The notes: a model not told the origin generated them from the letters alone. A stretch of DNA of 36,994 nt from SMXL01 sp036985715 (GCA_036985715.1 BTQE01000017.1:1-36994), one strand, 5' to 3'. Positions 9,372-17,375 are shown, numbered from the stretch's first letter. Numbers and translations: made by a program.

Positions 9372-9920
9372 ATGGAAGACCTGAGACTCGAAACAGATCG
9401 CCTCATCATTCGCAATTGGCGCGAGTCGGACATTGAGCCCTATGCCGAACTCTCGGCAGATCCGGAGGTCATGACGTACATCGGGGACGGAACGCCTCGC
9501 GATTGGGAATATGCCCGGACGTTCGTAGACCAAATGATGACCCTTTACGAAGAACGAGGCTGGATTCGATTCGCCATCGAGCATAAGGAATCAGGAGACT
9601 TCATGGGATTCTGCGGCTACGAGCTGGTGGACGGCGTCCTGGACTATGGTTGGCGTTACGCCCGGAAGTATTGGGGAGGTGGGTACGGTTCGGAAGCTGC
9701 AATCGCTGTTCTTGAATTGGGGCGAAATCGATACGGGCTCAAGAATATTCAGTCGCAGTCGTACCCCGAAAACGTCGGCTCCGTCAGGATCATGGAGAAG
9801 ATGGGAATGTCGTTTCTCCGCGATTCAGCAGAAAACGGCCGCCGCGTCGTCCACTACGGTTTTCCCGACGAAGCAGCGGCCGCTGAAGAACAAGGGTCTG
9901 AGGAACGAGGAACCGTATAA
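9372..9920 (+). CDS. GNAT family N-acetyltransferase, RimJ/RimL type
   Basis: This 182-residue cytoplasmic acetyltransferase uses acetyl-CoA. It begins with the RimJ/RimL signature LETDRLIIRNWRESDIEPY and has the acetyl-CoA-binding region around GWRYARKYWGGGYGSEAA. Its end has the typical NVGSVRIMEKMGM helix and strand. Related proteins acetylate ribosomal protein N-termini or small amines; the substrate cannot be read from the sequence. It starts 23 nt after the S46 peptidase on the same strand and could be co-transcribed with it. It ends tail-to-tail with the DUF4097-like gene. The C-terminal 13 residues are Glu-rich and probably disordered. Confidence 0.88.
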   Translation: MEDLRLETDRLIIRNWRESDIEPYAELSADPEVMTYIGDGTPRDWEYARTFVDQMMTLYEERGWIRFAIEHKESGDFMGFCGYELVDGVLDYGWRYARKYWGGGYGSEAAIAVLELGRNRYGLKNIQSQSYPENVGSVRIMEKMGMSFLRDSAENGRRVVHYGFPDEAAAAEEQGSEERGTV

Positions 9921-9953
9921 AGCGGGCTTATCGGCCGCGCCCAATGAGCGGAT

Positions 9954-11087
9954 TTATCGGCCGCGTCGGATCGTGATGTCGCCGTTGGTTGTTTTAATCG
10001 TTATGCGGTGTTTGCCGCTTCCAACCGTTCCCGTGGCTACGATCAGCGCATCGTCTCGTCGGCGCCGTTCACCGGCCGCAGTCTGCTCGATTTTCAAATC
10101 GAAATCCGACTGGACTTTAAATTCGTCGATGTCATACCGGCCCGTAACCGTAATCTCAGCTTCGATTTCCATCGATAAACCATCTGGAACCGTCAAAACG
10201 ATGTCGCCGCCCATGGAAGACAGATCGACGTGACGATCACCCTCGCCAGGATTGCCAACCATGTTAACTTCGATGTCGCCACCCATGGTTGACGCCTCAA
10301 CCCAACCGTCGATTTCTTCGATGGAGATTTCACCACCCATCGTGGATACTTTCACATGGTCTTTCGCGGAGCCGACATGGATTTCACCACCCATGGTTTT
10401 GAGGTCGGCACCGTAGTCCGCTCGATCGACGGTAATCTCACCACCCATCGTGCTGATCTGTACCTCGGCGTCGCGACCAGTTTTCGACCGCTGGCGAACA
10501 TTGTTGTAGGAGACTTCGCCGCCCATCGTGTTCGCTTTCACATTACCGGTTACATTGGTAACCGTGATTTCGCCACCCATCGTGCTGATGCGTCCGTCAA
10601 CATCAGAATCTTCGAGAAGGATTTCACCACCCATGGTTTCGAAATCGATCGTGCCTGTTAGACCACTGAGCTCGAGTTCACCGCCCATGGTTTCGCCGAC
10701 GAGTTTTCCCTCGACACCGTTGACACTGATTTCGCCGCCCGTGGTCTCCACTTCTACGTTGAAGACGCTGGGTACCATGACCTCGATTTCCACGTCTGCG
10801 CGACTGTTCCTTCTTTCAAATTCGGTGCTGATAGATACACCGTTTGAAAGCTCTTCGATGTCGAGAATGAACTCGTCGTCGTCGCGACCCCGAACGTACA
10901 CTTTAACTTCAACTTCACTTCGATTCCAGCCCGTGATTACGACAGAGCCACCGGTCTCGAGATCCAATCTCAATTCTCCGCCGGAAGACACTGAAAACGT
11001 GCGTTCGAAGTCTTGAGCTGAAGAGGACATCGCCGGAATGAGCAACACGGCCGCAAACAGGCTCAGGAGTTGCGAAATGCGTTTCAT
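9954..11087 (-). CDS. Exported DUF4097-like beta-solenoid protein with 18-residue TMGGE repeats
   Basis: This is a 377-residue protein from the chosen ATG at 11087, which gives a clean signal peptide (MKRISQLLSLFAAVLLIPAMSSSAQ). An upstream in-frame ATG at 11135 would bury that signal. The mature part begins with an FSVSSGGELRLDLETGG strand of the DUF4097 (putative adhesin) type. It then carries ten copies of an 18-residue repeat centred on [ST]MGGE[IV], followed by a non-repetitive C-terminus. Each repeat probably forms one coil of a parallel beta-solenoid with Gly-Gly at the turn. DUF4097 proteins are surface or periplasmic, and no enzymatic residue is seen. It is last in a same-strand run after the SDR gene, 91 nt downstream. 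Function unknown. Confidence 0.88.
   Translation of the reverse strand: MKRISQLLSLFAAVLLIPAMSSSAQDFERTFSVSSGGELRLDLETGGSVVITGWNRSEVEVKVYVRGRDDDEFILDIEELSNGVSISTEFERRNSRADVEIEVMVPSVFNVEVETTGGEISVNGVEGKLVGETMGGELELSGLTGTIDFETMGGEILLEDSDVDGRISTMGGEITVTNVTGNVKANTMGGEVSYNNVRQRSKTGRDAEVQISTMGGEITVDRADYGADLKTMGGEIHVGSAKDHVKVSTMGGEISIEEIDGWVEASTMGGDIEVNMVGNPGEGDRHVDLSSMGGDIVLTVPDGLSMEIEAEITVTGRYDIDEFKVQSDFDLKIEQTAAGERRRRDDALIVATGTVGSGKHRITIKTTNGDITIRRGR
10212..10742 (-). repeat. Ten-unit 54-bp coding repeat (18 residues, TMGGE core)
   Basis: Met codons of the MGG core fall at 10212, 10284, 10338, 10392, 10446, 10524, 10578, 10632 and 10686. A variant unit (TTGGE) is at 10740. Seven of the nine spacings are exactly 54 bp. 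The exceptions are 72 and 78 bp, which add 6 and 8 charged residues that would form solenoid loops. The DNA of the core is highly similar between units (CCACCCAT on the plus strand), so recent unit duplication or gene conversion is likely. Confidence 0.9.
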
Positions 11088-11178
11088 AACTGGTTGTAAA
11101 TATTGATTGATTTCTTCGTTACGCAGGTTGGACATCCTATTGGCTCAGATGGTTTGCAGAGCGCCCGGGAGAAACGAA

Positions 11179-11979
11179 TCACCTCAATTTTGAGGGATAA
11201 ACGCGCCGTAGCATGAAACGGTAAAGCTGGGGTATAAACCGGTACACATAGACGGCTCCAACGTGTGGCCACCCAATTTTTACAACGGAGCGCTTTCTCT
11301 TGATCGCACGGACGATCTTTTCGGCACAGATATCTGGAGGCATTCCTTTCATATGGGTTATATCCATACGTGCATGGTCACGACCATCTCCACGGAGCGA
11401 GTGCAGGGGAATTTCGGTCTGAACGTATCCGGGACAAATCATGGTAACATGTATTCCCTCAGGCCACATTTCAGCCCGAAGAGACTCGAAATAACCATGT
11501 AGCGCATGCTTCGATGCGGCGTATGATGAACGACCGGGCGTGCTGATGTACCCCATCAGGCTACTGATCACTACAATGTGACCCGATCCTCTCTCAACCA
11601 TATCCGGCAACACACATTGTGTCATGGAAAGGGTCCCGAAATAGTTCACCTCCATGATTCGCCTCTCGACTTCGGGCTGTGTATCAAGAATATTCGAGCG
11701 CTGGCTTATTCCAGCGTTATTGATCAAAATGTCAACACGACCGTATCGGTCGATGATCGATTCGTGGGCTTGAGTGTGAGTATCCTGACGCGTGACGTCG
11801 AGGGGAAGTATAAAGTGATTTTCCGGGTACTGACACGCGTCAAGGACCCCCTGGAGTCGATCAGAGCGCCTTCCAGACATGACGACAGAGGTGCCCCGTT
11901 TGTCATAGGCGAGCGACAGGGCAGCACCTATTCCAGAGGAAGCTCCGGTAATCCAAACGACTTTATCAGAGCAACTCAT
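11179..11979 (-). CDS. Short-chain dehydrogenase/reductase (SDR)
   Basis: This 266-residue cytoplasmic NAD(P)H-dependent oxidoreductase has the classical SDR pattern: cofactor loop TGASSGIG (11-18), NNAG, and the catalytic Ser with YxxxK in SSLMGYISTPGRSSYAASK. The basic pattern SGRRSDRL after beta-2 favours NADP(H). The extended, basic C-terminus (RRVYPSKLR) resembles the DHRS7-like group acting on steroid, retinoid or lipid-type substrates; the substrate here is not predictable. It sits downstream of the 89-residue unknown gene. A perfect 8-bp inverted repeat lies 34 nt before its start. Start ATG at 11979 fits the family. Confidence 0.88.
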   Translation of the reverse strand: MSCSDKVVWITGASSGIGAALSLAYDKRGTSVVMSGRRSDRLQGVLDACQYPENHFILPLDVTRQDTHTQAHESIIDRYGRVDILINNAGISQRSNILDTQPEVERRIMEVNYFGTLSMTQCVLPDMVERGSGHIVVISSLMGYISTPGRSSYAASKHALHGYFESLRAEMWPEGIHVTMICPGYVQTEIPLHSLRGDGRDHARMDITHMKGMPPDICAEKIVRAIKRKRSVVKIGWPHVGAVYVYRFIPQLYRFMLRRVYPSKLR

Positions 11980-12012
11980 CTCCGAATGCGAGAAGGAAGA
12001 AAATGCGCGAAC

Positions 12013-12038
12013 GAGGATCTGAACGGTGAGAGATCCTC
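12013..12038. promoter_or_regulatory. 8-bp perfect inverted repeat upstream of the SDR gene
   Basis: GAGGATCT (12013-12020) and AGATCCTC (12031-12038) are exact reverse complements separated by 10 nt. It lies between the 89-residue gene and the SDR gene, 34 nt before the SDR ATG. No T-run follows it on the minus strand; a T-run precedes it instead. It could be an operator, an attenuator stem or an RNA-processing stem. I see no basis to choose. Confidence 0.35.
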
Positions 12039-12108
12039 AGTTGAAAAAAGACAGAATAGGAAAACCGGGAACGAACGTTTTGGAAATACAGACTAAATGG
12101 GAATCTTG

Positions 12109-12378
12109 TTAAGAGGCGTTCCGGACCCGCTGACGAAACATTACAGGTACCATATGTCCGTCGGGTGCACCTATCTGAACCAGTTCCCATGGCGGATCAT
12201 ATGAATTAATCATCGATCGTAATCGATCAATCCGTCGCTCCGGATCTGTACCGCCCTGTGTCCAATCAAACGCTTTCACGCGGTAGTTCATGAGGCGGGT
12301 CCTGCCGTCAACCGTTACTTCAACTTCTACAGTCTGATCCTCGCGCAGAGAAGGAACGTGTATGCAGATTTCATTCAT
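12109..12378 (-). CDS. Small conserved-looking protein of unknown function (89 aa)
   Basis: This 89-residue protein is not recognised. It begins MNEICIHVPSL and has a beta-rich first half (TVEVEVTVDGRTRLMNYRVKAF) followed by a charged segment PERRIDRLRSMINSY and an end rich in Val and Arg. There is no signal peptide or membrane segment. It sits 31 nt downstream of the ABC ATPase on the same strand, so it is likely in that operon. Length, codon use like its neighbours and tight spacing argue that it is real. No homologous function can be stated. Confidence 0.6.
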   Translation of the reverse strand: MNEICIHVPSLREDQTVEVEVTVDGRTRLMNYRVKAFDWTQGGTDPERRIDRLRSMINSYDPPWELVQIGAPDGHMVPVMFRQRVRNAS

Positions 12379-12409
12379 ATAGCCGAATGCACTTTTGTGG
12401 GCTCGTTAT

Positions 12410-13111
12410 CTACTCACCTTGATGGATGTAATGGCTCTGAATAAAGTTCTCCGTAACGACGTGTCCGTCGAACAGGTGAATCACTCGTCGAGAATACTCA
12501 GCATCGGCCGGCGAGTGCGTGACCATGATGATTGTTGTGCCCGCTTCGTTCATTTGAGTCAACAGATTCATTACTTCCTCGCCATGCGTCGAGTCCAGGT
12601 TTCCTGTGGGCTCGTCAGCGAGGATCAGTTTCGGTCCGGCCACAACAGCTCGGGCAATGGCGACGCGCTGCTGCTGCCCGCCAGAAAGTTGCTGGGGGAA
12701 GTGCCCTTGGCGGTGCACGATTTGAACGGATTCAAGCGCGGCATTGACTCGCGCCTTGCGCTCGTCCGAACCCATGCCCAGGTAGAGCAGAGGCAGCTCC
12801 ACATTTTCATACACGGTTAGCTCATCGATCAGATTAAAACTTTGAAAGACGAAGCCAATATTCCCTTTTCGAAGCTGAGCACGCTGCCTCTCAGACAGAT
12901 TGGATACCTCCGTACCCATGAATTCGAACTCACCGGCGGTCGGGTTGTCGAGCAGTCCGAGAATATTCAGCAGGGTTGATTTACCGCACCCTGAAGGACC
13001 CATCACGGAGACGAATTCGCCTTCCTTGATCTCGATATTCACGTTGTTTAGAGCAGTCGTCTCGACTTCTTCAGTGATGTACGCTTTTTTAAGGTTACTC
13101 GTTTTGATCAT
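12410..13111 (-). CDS. ABC transporter ATP-binding protein, MacB/LolD family
   Basis: This is a 233-residue canonical ATPase: Walker A GPSGCGKST, Q-loop FQSFNL, signature LSGGQQQRVAIARA, Walker B LILADEP, D-loop GNLD and H-loop THS. All motifs are intact, in contrast to the paralogue at 118-819. It lies 122 nt downstream of an HlyD-type adaptor on the same strand, the usual MacA-MacB tripartite efflux order. The expected FtsX-type permease does not follow; an 89-residue unknown does. The permease is therefore probably encoded elsewhere, or the 801-residue permease in this window is shared. The substrate is unknown. Confidence 0.92.
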   Translation of the reverse strand: MIKTSNLKKAYITEEVETTALNNVNIEIKEGEFVSVMGPSGCGKSTLLNILGLLDNPTAGEFEFMGTEVSNLSERQRAQLRKGNIGFVFQSFNLIDELTVYENVELPLLYLGMGSDERKARVNAALESVQIVHRQGHFPQQLSGGQQQRVAIARAVVAGPKLILADEPTGNLDSTHGEEVMNLLTQMNEAGTTIIMVTHSPADAEYSRRVIHLFDGHVVTENFIQSHYIHQGE

Positions 13112-13233
13112 TGTACTTGTTAGTCCAGGTGAGTCAAATCTTGAAATTCGTCGGGGAGTCAGCGTTCATACTGTAGAGACACCCTAAAAGGTTACAATCG
13201 TTTGCAGGGCCGCGTCGTTTATTTAAAATCCAG

Positions 13234-14484
13234 CTATTTAAACACCAACCGATCCGCCTCGTTGAACGTGTCGTACGATGAGGTTACAATCCGCTCTCCG
13301 GGTTCCAGGCCTTCCAGGACTTCGTACACTTCCAGATTCTTTCGACCGATCCGAATAGACTGTTTCTCTGCAAAATTGCCAGACGCGTCAACGACATAAA
13401 TCCAGTTACCGCCAGTCGTCTGATAAAATCCTCCCAAAGGTATTACGGTGGCTTCTGCCGGTTCGCTCATTTCCAACTTGAAGCGAATGGTTTGACCACG
13501 ACGGATACCCTCCGGCGTTTCGATGAAATCGAGGTCGATAGTAAATCGTCCTGCAATGACCTCCGGATAAACGCGTCGGACAACCATCTCGTACACTTGA
13601 CCATCAATCGCAGTAGATATAGCTCTCTGGCCTCTTCTGACCCTCCTTATGTGAAATTCGTCGATTCCGGCCTCGACCTTGACCCCATCGAGCATATCAA
13701 TCTGCCCGAATCGAAATCCTGGTGACTTCTGTTCACCGAGCTCGGCGTTCAGTTGAGACAATTGTCCCGATACCGGTGCGCGGACGGTCAGGTTTTGAAG
13801 ACGCTCCTGTACGAGCTGGTAATTCTCTTCCATTCTCCCGATCGCGTCCTCCATTTGATCGATCTGAATGGCTTGGCGCAGGGAGTCTCCCTGATAAGCC
13901 TGAATAGTCAGCGATCGATTCCGAACCCAGTATTCATATTCGTCCTTGACGCGGTCATATTCCTGTTCTGAAATCGCTTTTCTGGTGAACAGGTCTTCGT
14001 TGCGATCCACATCGCGTTTCTGGGTCTTGATTCGATAATCCATATTCGTCAGGTCCTGACGAGTTCGGAGGTTATTCTGTTCGACTGAAAATCGAGTCTG
14101 TTCCAAGCGGTTGATCTGTTCGATCCTGGATGTCTCGGAGCTGAATAGCTGCATCTGAAGGGATGCGTTGACCAGCCTGAGAATGGGCTGTCCTTTCTCC
14201 ACGATTTCGCCCTCCAAGACATATATCTCTTCGATCCGGCCACCAGACTCGGCGTCCAGGAAGACCGTTGTGCTTGGAAGTACATTTCCCGTTCCAGGGA
14301 TCATTTCCTGGAAGGGGGCGAATTTTACTTCTGATATGGACAGGCGCTCTAGATCAACATTCAGTTTTCGTCCGCCAGCGGCTGCGGAAAAACCCCACGC
14401 GATGAGCGCGAGAAAGGCAATCCCGCCGATCACCATGAGGATGCGAGTGGAGTTCCAAAATTTCTTCTCAATCTTCCGGTCCAT
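13234..14484 (-). CDS. HlyD/MacA-family periplasmic adaptor of an ABC efflux system
   Basis: This is a membrane-fusion protein (416 aa from the chosen start). It has an inner-membrane anchor (ILMVIGGIAFLALIAWGF), a lipoyl-like half-domain (GRIEEIYVLEGEIVEKGQPIL) and a long alpha-helical hairpin rich in Gln, Glu and Arg. The second lipoyl half follows (LTVRAPVSGQLSQLNAELGE), then beta-barrel and membrane-proximal domains ending EGLEPGERIVTSSYDTF. Such adaptors bridge an inner-membrane ABC pump to an outer-membrane channel. I chose ATG at 14484 because GGAG sits 6-9 nt before it and Bacteroidota relatives begin MDRKIEKKFW. An ATG at 14595 would add 37 Pro/Gly-rich residues and has no Shine-Dalgarno. 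It is first in the run with the ATPase at 12410-13111. Confidence 0.9.
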   Translation of the reverse strand: MDRKIEKKFWNSTRILMVIGGIAFLALIAWGFSAAAGGRKLNVDLERLSISEVKFAPFQEMIPGTGNVLPSTTVFLDAESGGRIEEIYVLEGEIVEKGQPILRLVNASLQMQLFSSETSRIEQINRLEQTRFSVEQNNLRTRQDLTNMDYRIKTQKRDVDRNEDLFTRKAISEQEYDRVKDEYEYWVRNRSLTIQAYQGDSLRQAIQIDQMEDAIGRMEENYQLVQERLQNLTVRAPVSGQLSQLNAELGEQKSPGFRFGQIDMLDGVKVEAGIDEFHIRRVRRGQRAISTAIDGQVYEMVVRRVYPEVIAGRFTIDLDFIETPEGIRRGQTIRFKLEMSEPAEATVIPLGGFYQTTGGNWIYVVDASGNFAEKQSIRIGRKNLEVYEVLEGLEPGERIVTSSYDTFNEADRLVFK

Positions 14485-14626
14485 TCCTTCTCCGCGGCCA
14501 ACTCCGGGCTTCGAATCAGGAGCCTGGTAGCCGGAGCCGCGGGGAGCCAGTAGTGGCGCGATTGAGCTCTTTGGAGGTTTTGTTTCAGTCGTCATGATGT
14601 GGTGCCGGTATGGGCCGTCGGCAAGG

Positions 14627-14642
14627 CGTGAGCGTGCTCACG
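14627..14642. promoter_or_regulatory. 16-bp palindrome in the adaptor-gene upstream region
   Basis: CGTGAGC (14627-14633) and GCTCACG (14636-14642) are perfect 7-bp arms around a 2-nt centre. This is typical of a dimeric repressor operator rather than a hairpin, because the loop is too short to fold. The 407-nt gap between the adaptor start (14484) and 14892 holds divergent upstream regions for two genes. Apart from this palindrome and the possible 37-residue N-terminal extension of the adaptor, I see nothing definable there. Confidence 0.3.
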
Positions 14643-14891
14643 ATGATCGAAAAACGTTATACGCTGTTCACGTGGCAGCATAGACGTCTTCCTTCACGAA
14701 GAGAAGCAGACTTTGTTGCAATCTAGCTTAAAGGGCCACAAACAGCCTGTAATCGAACTCGGTAATGCTCTGGCTTCCGACACGATATCATCTAAATACT
14801 GAATTCGTACCGGGAACTATTCGCCGTGATCCTTTCAGTGACTATTTTAGCAATCCAACGAGGCCAAAAGTACGCATTCCGTTCATCCACG

Positions 14892-15335
14892 ATGGGTCGA
14901 ATAATCAATACAGGTGACACGGCAGCCAAACGCCGTCGCGCGCACCGACGCTCCTGTGCAGAAGTATTGCGTTTGTTGGCGAAGGGAGATTCGTTCGATG
15001 AGGAGGCTCAGGACATGACAGCCTTTCTCATATTCAGCCTAAGAGGCATCGCGAAGACGATTGAAGAGAGTGCCCAGTCCTGGGACGACAAGAATTACTG
15101 GAAGAAAGCCGAGGCGCTTCGTCAAAAATGGCGTTGGGCTCATCTTGCCGCAGACGATCTTCAGAATCTGGTTACAGCGGATAAATGGCAACTGGTGCCT
15201 CCAGCGCTCATCGAGCTGATTCCTCATTTTTCGGATGTAAACGTTCAGACGATCACCCGAAGCCCGGATTGGTGGGTCGGCGCCAGGCGATCACTTCTAA
15301 GAGAATTGCAGGATGAGGAGGGAATGGTCTTGTGA
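14892..15335 (+). CDS. Conserved uncharacterised protein beginning MGRIIN
   Basis: This 147-residue soluble, helical protein is predicted to be cytoplasmic. The start MGRIINTGDTAAKRRR matches the beginning of an uncharacterised family that I recall from Chloroflexi and Rhodothermota (MGR[IV]INP... followed by a helix). I therefore prefer ATG at 14892 to an upstream ATG at 14826. A Trp-rich stretch (AQSWDDKNYWKKAEALRQKWRW) and an acidic region SFDEEAQDMTAFL are the most distinctive parts. Its stop overlaps the GTG start of the YqgE/AlgH gene (GTGA at 15332-15335), so the two are translationally coupled. No function is known. Confidence 0.72.
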   Translation: MGRIINTGDTAAKRRRAHRRSCAEVLRLLAKGDSFDEEAQDMTAFLIFSLRGIAKTIEESAQSWDDKNYWKKAEALRQKWRWAHLAADDLQNLVTADKWQLVPPALIELIPHFSDVNVQTITRSPDWWVGARRSLLRELQDEEGMVL

Positions 15336-15898
15336 AGGACAAACAGGAGATAGCCCTTGCGGCGGGAGTCATTCTGGTGGCGCCCCCGGTTCTGGTCGAT
15401 CCAAATTTTCGTCGATCCGTCGTGTTCGTCTGCGAGCATACGATCGAAGGAAGTTTCGGGCTCGTTCTAAATCACGACATATCACTGGGGATGTCGGAAC
15501 TGGTCGATGAGCTGGCTACTTTCTCCGATTCCGTTCGTGTCGGGGGGCCGGTTCAGCTCGATACGCTGCACTACCTGCACCGGTACGGAGACGAAATATC
15601 AGGAGCACTGGAAATCGCAGACGGGATTTTTTGGGGCGGAGAGATTACAGACCTGCAGCAACTTCTCGTCGAGAAAAAGCCGTCCGGCGAGGATCTTCGG
15701 TTCTTTCTCGGGTATGCAGGGTGGACCGAGGGTCAGCTCGAAGAAGAGATCAGCGCCGGAGGGTGGCTTCTGCTTCCACCGAATAAGAGATTGGTGTTTG
15801 ACGTCGATCCGTCTTCCTTATGGCGCGAGTCTATGCTGCTTCTTGGTGGAGAGTACAAGTTGCTGGTAAACTATCCAGATAATCCTCTCATGAACTGA
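15332..15898 (+). CDS. YqgE/AlgH family (DUF179) protein
   Basis: This 188-residue member of the DUF179 family is recognised by ILVAPPVLVDPNFRRSVVFVCEH near the N-terminus, then GSFGLVLNH, VRVGGPVQLDTLHYLH and the FLGYAGWTEGQLEEEI block. These are all hallmark segments of YqgE/AlgH. The biochemical role of the family is unsettled; AlgH was once proposed to be a regulator of alginate synthesis in Pseudomonas. It starts with GTG whose last two bases form the upstream stop, which indicates coupled translation with the MGRIIN protein. It ends tail-to-tail with the pterin cluster. Gap 15899-15967 shows no T-run terminator. Confidence 0.93.
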   Translation: MKDKQEIALAAGVILVAPPVLVDPNFRRSVVFVCEHTIEGSFGLVLNHDISLGMSELVDELATFSDSVRVGGPVQLDTLHYLHRYGDEISGALEIADGIFWGGEITDLQQLLVEKKPSGEDLRFFLGYAGWTEGQLEEEISAGGWLLLPPNKRLVFDVDPSSLWRESMLLLGGEYKLLVNYPDNPLMN

Positions 15899-15967
15899 TC
15901 GCCGGGTACCATGCTGTCGCCCGAATCCGTCGAGCCTGAACCCGTCGATGCATGAATCTGATTCTGC

Positions 15968-16684
15968 TTAGATATCTCCGAGCTGCGGCCTCAATAGAAT
16001 TTCCTCGACGACCGTGCGGTTGCTCATCTGATACGCTCCAAGAACGGCCGCGGCAATGTCTTCTGGGGGCATGAGGCGTTCATCCGGAAATCCGGAACCG
16101 TCCCAACTGGCCGTGCGTGTGGCGCCCGGAAGAAGCGCTGTCACTTTTATGCCGTCCTCTTTGGTTTCTTCTCGGAGGGCTCGGGCGAGCCCTAAAAGGC
16201 CATGTTTGGAGGCGCAGTAAGCGATTCCACGGGGATAGCCCTTCATCGAGGCAACAGAAGTCATGAAAATCACATGCCCTCTGCCGGCTGAAATCATCTC
16301 CGGAACGATCCGGGAACTGATTAAAAACGCACTCGTGAGGTTTACATCCATCTGAAATCGATATTGCTCAAGAGTCGTATCGCTTATCCCTCCGGGTTGA
16401 AACGTACCGGCATTGTTGATGAGCGCCGTAGGCGTTCCAGATTCGGACAAGAGCTCGTCACAAACCGTTTTCACGGCGTCCGGATCCGTCAGATCGCACG
16501 GGTAAATATGCACATCGGCGCCGGCCGAAATACAGATATCCGCTACGGCCTGGAGGCGCTCCTTATTTCGAGCCAAAAGTGACAGAGTGGCCCCCGGGAG
16601 AGCGCTGGAAAACGCTTTGGCTATGGCCTCGCCCATACCCTGACTGGCTCCCGTTATCAGAATGTGTTCTTTTTCTTTACCCAA
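15968..16684 (-). CDS. SDR, candidate sepiapterin reductase (third step of BH4 synthesis)
   Basis: This 238-residue SDR has cofactor loop TGASQGMG, an NADP-type basic motif (LLARNKERL), NNAG, and the catalytic Ser with YCASK. The start is TTG at 16684 with GAGGA about 8 nt upstream. Sequence alone does not prove the substrate. Context does the work: it lies 34 nt downstream of folE, which lies 33 nt downstream of a PTPS gene, all on the same strand. Together these encode the order GTP to dihydroneopterin triphosphate to 6-pyruvoyl-tetrahydropterin to tetrahydrobiopterin, and the last reaction needs an NADPH-dependent SDR (sepiapterin reductase). A generic FabG-like role is the alternative. 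Confidence 0.7.
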   Translation of the reverse strand: MGKEKEHILITGASQGMGEAIAKAFSSALPGATLSLLARNKERLQAVADICISAGADVHIYPCDLTDPDAVKTVCDELLSESGTPTALINNAGTFQPGGISDTTLEQYRFQMDVNLTSAFLISSRIVPEMISAGRGHVIFMTSVASMKGYPRGIAYCASKHGLLGLARALREETKEDGIKVTALLPGATRTASWDGSGFPDERLMPPEDIAAAVLGAYQMSNRTVVEEILLRPQLGDI

Positions 16685-16718
16685 AGAGTTCCTCGTGATG
16701 GCTGGCTCGGTCCGGCCG

Positions 16719-17342
16719 TTAAACAGATGATCCGTTTCTGATCAGGCGCATGAATTCAGCGCGTGTGTTCGCATTTTCCATAAACGCACCCGACATGGCA
16801 CTCGTCGTCGTGATGTTGTGTTGTTTTTGTACGCCACGCATGACCATACAAAGGTGCGTTGCCTCAATGACCACCGCAACACCTTGAGGTTGAAGCACTT
16901 CTTGTATGGTCTCCTGAATCTGAATCGTGAGCCGTTCCTGAACCTGGAGCCGCCGCGCAAAAACATCGACGACCCGGGGAAGCTTGCTCAGTCCAACAAT
17001 TTTTCCATCCGGGATATAGGCTACGTGTGCTTTCCCGAAAAACGGGATCATATGATGTTCACAAAGACTGTGAATCTCTATGTCTTTCACGAGAATCATT
17101 TCGCAGTAATCCTCCCGAAAGACAGCACTTTCCAAAATTTTCCGCGGGTCCATCTGATACCCTTGAGTCAGGTACAACATGGATTTCGAAACACGCTCAG
17201 GGGTTCTTAGCAGCCCTTCCCGGTCTGGGTCTTCTCCCAAATGTTCCAGAAGCGCTTTGACATGAGGCGCCATCTCACCAATGAGTTCAGAATCGTACTC
17301 GTGAGTCTTGCTATATCTTTTTTCTACAAGTTCTTCCGTCAT
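16719..17342 (-). CDS. folE: GTP cyclohydrolase I (type IA)
   Basis: This 207-residue cytosolic enzyme converts GTP to 7,8-dihydroneopterin triphosphate, the entry step to folate and to biopterin. The zinc ligands are all present: Cys94 and His97 in SLCEHH, and Cys165 in HLCMVMRG. The 71-residue spacing between the two cysteines equals that of the E. coli enzyme (Cys110/Cys181). Other hallmarks are PERVSKSMLYLT, GLSKLPRVVDVFARRLQVQERLT and GVQKQHNITTTSAMSG. The length is normal. It is the middle gene of a three-gene leftward cluster between PTPS and an SDR, which suggests that its product is channelled to biopterin-type pterin, although folate synthesis may share it. Confidence 0.97.
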   Translation of the reverse strand: MTEELVEKRYSKTHEYDSELIGEMAPHVKALLEHLGEDPDREGLLRTPERVSKSMLYLTQGYQMDPRKILESAVFREDYCEMILVKDIEIHSLCEHHMIPFFGKAHVAYIPDGKIVGLSKLPRVVDVFARRLQVQERLTIQIQETIQEVLQPQGVAVVIEATHLCMVMRGVQKQHNITTTSAMSGAFMENANTRAEFMRLIRNGSSV

Positions 17343-17375
17343 ATCAAACTCAGTTTTCTAGTCTGCAAATCCAGA

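Noticed and set aside
10212..10742. Regular repeats suggesting a CRISPR array
   Set aside because: The 54-bp units are in-frame and translate to an 18-residue protein repeat inside an exported protein. There are no unique spacers between identical repeats and no cas genes.
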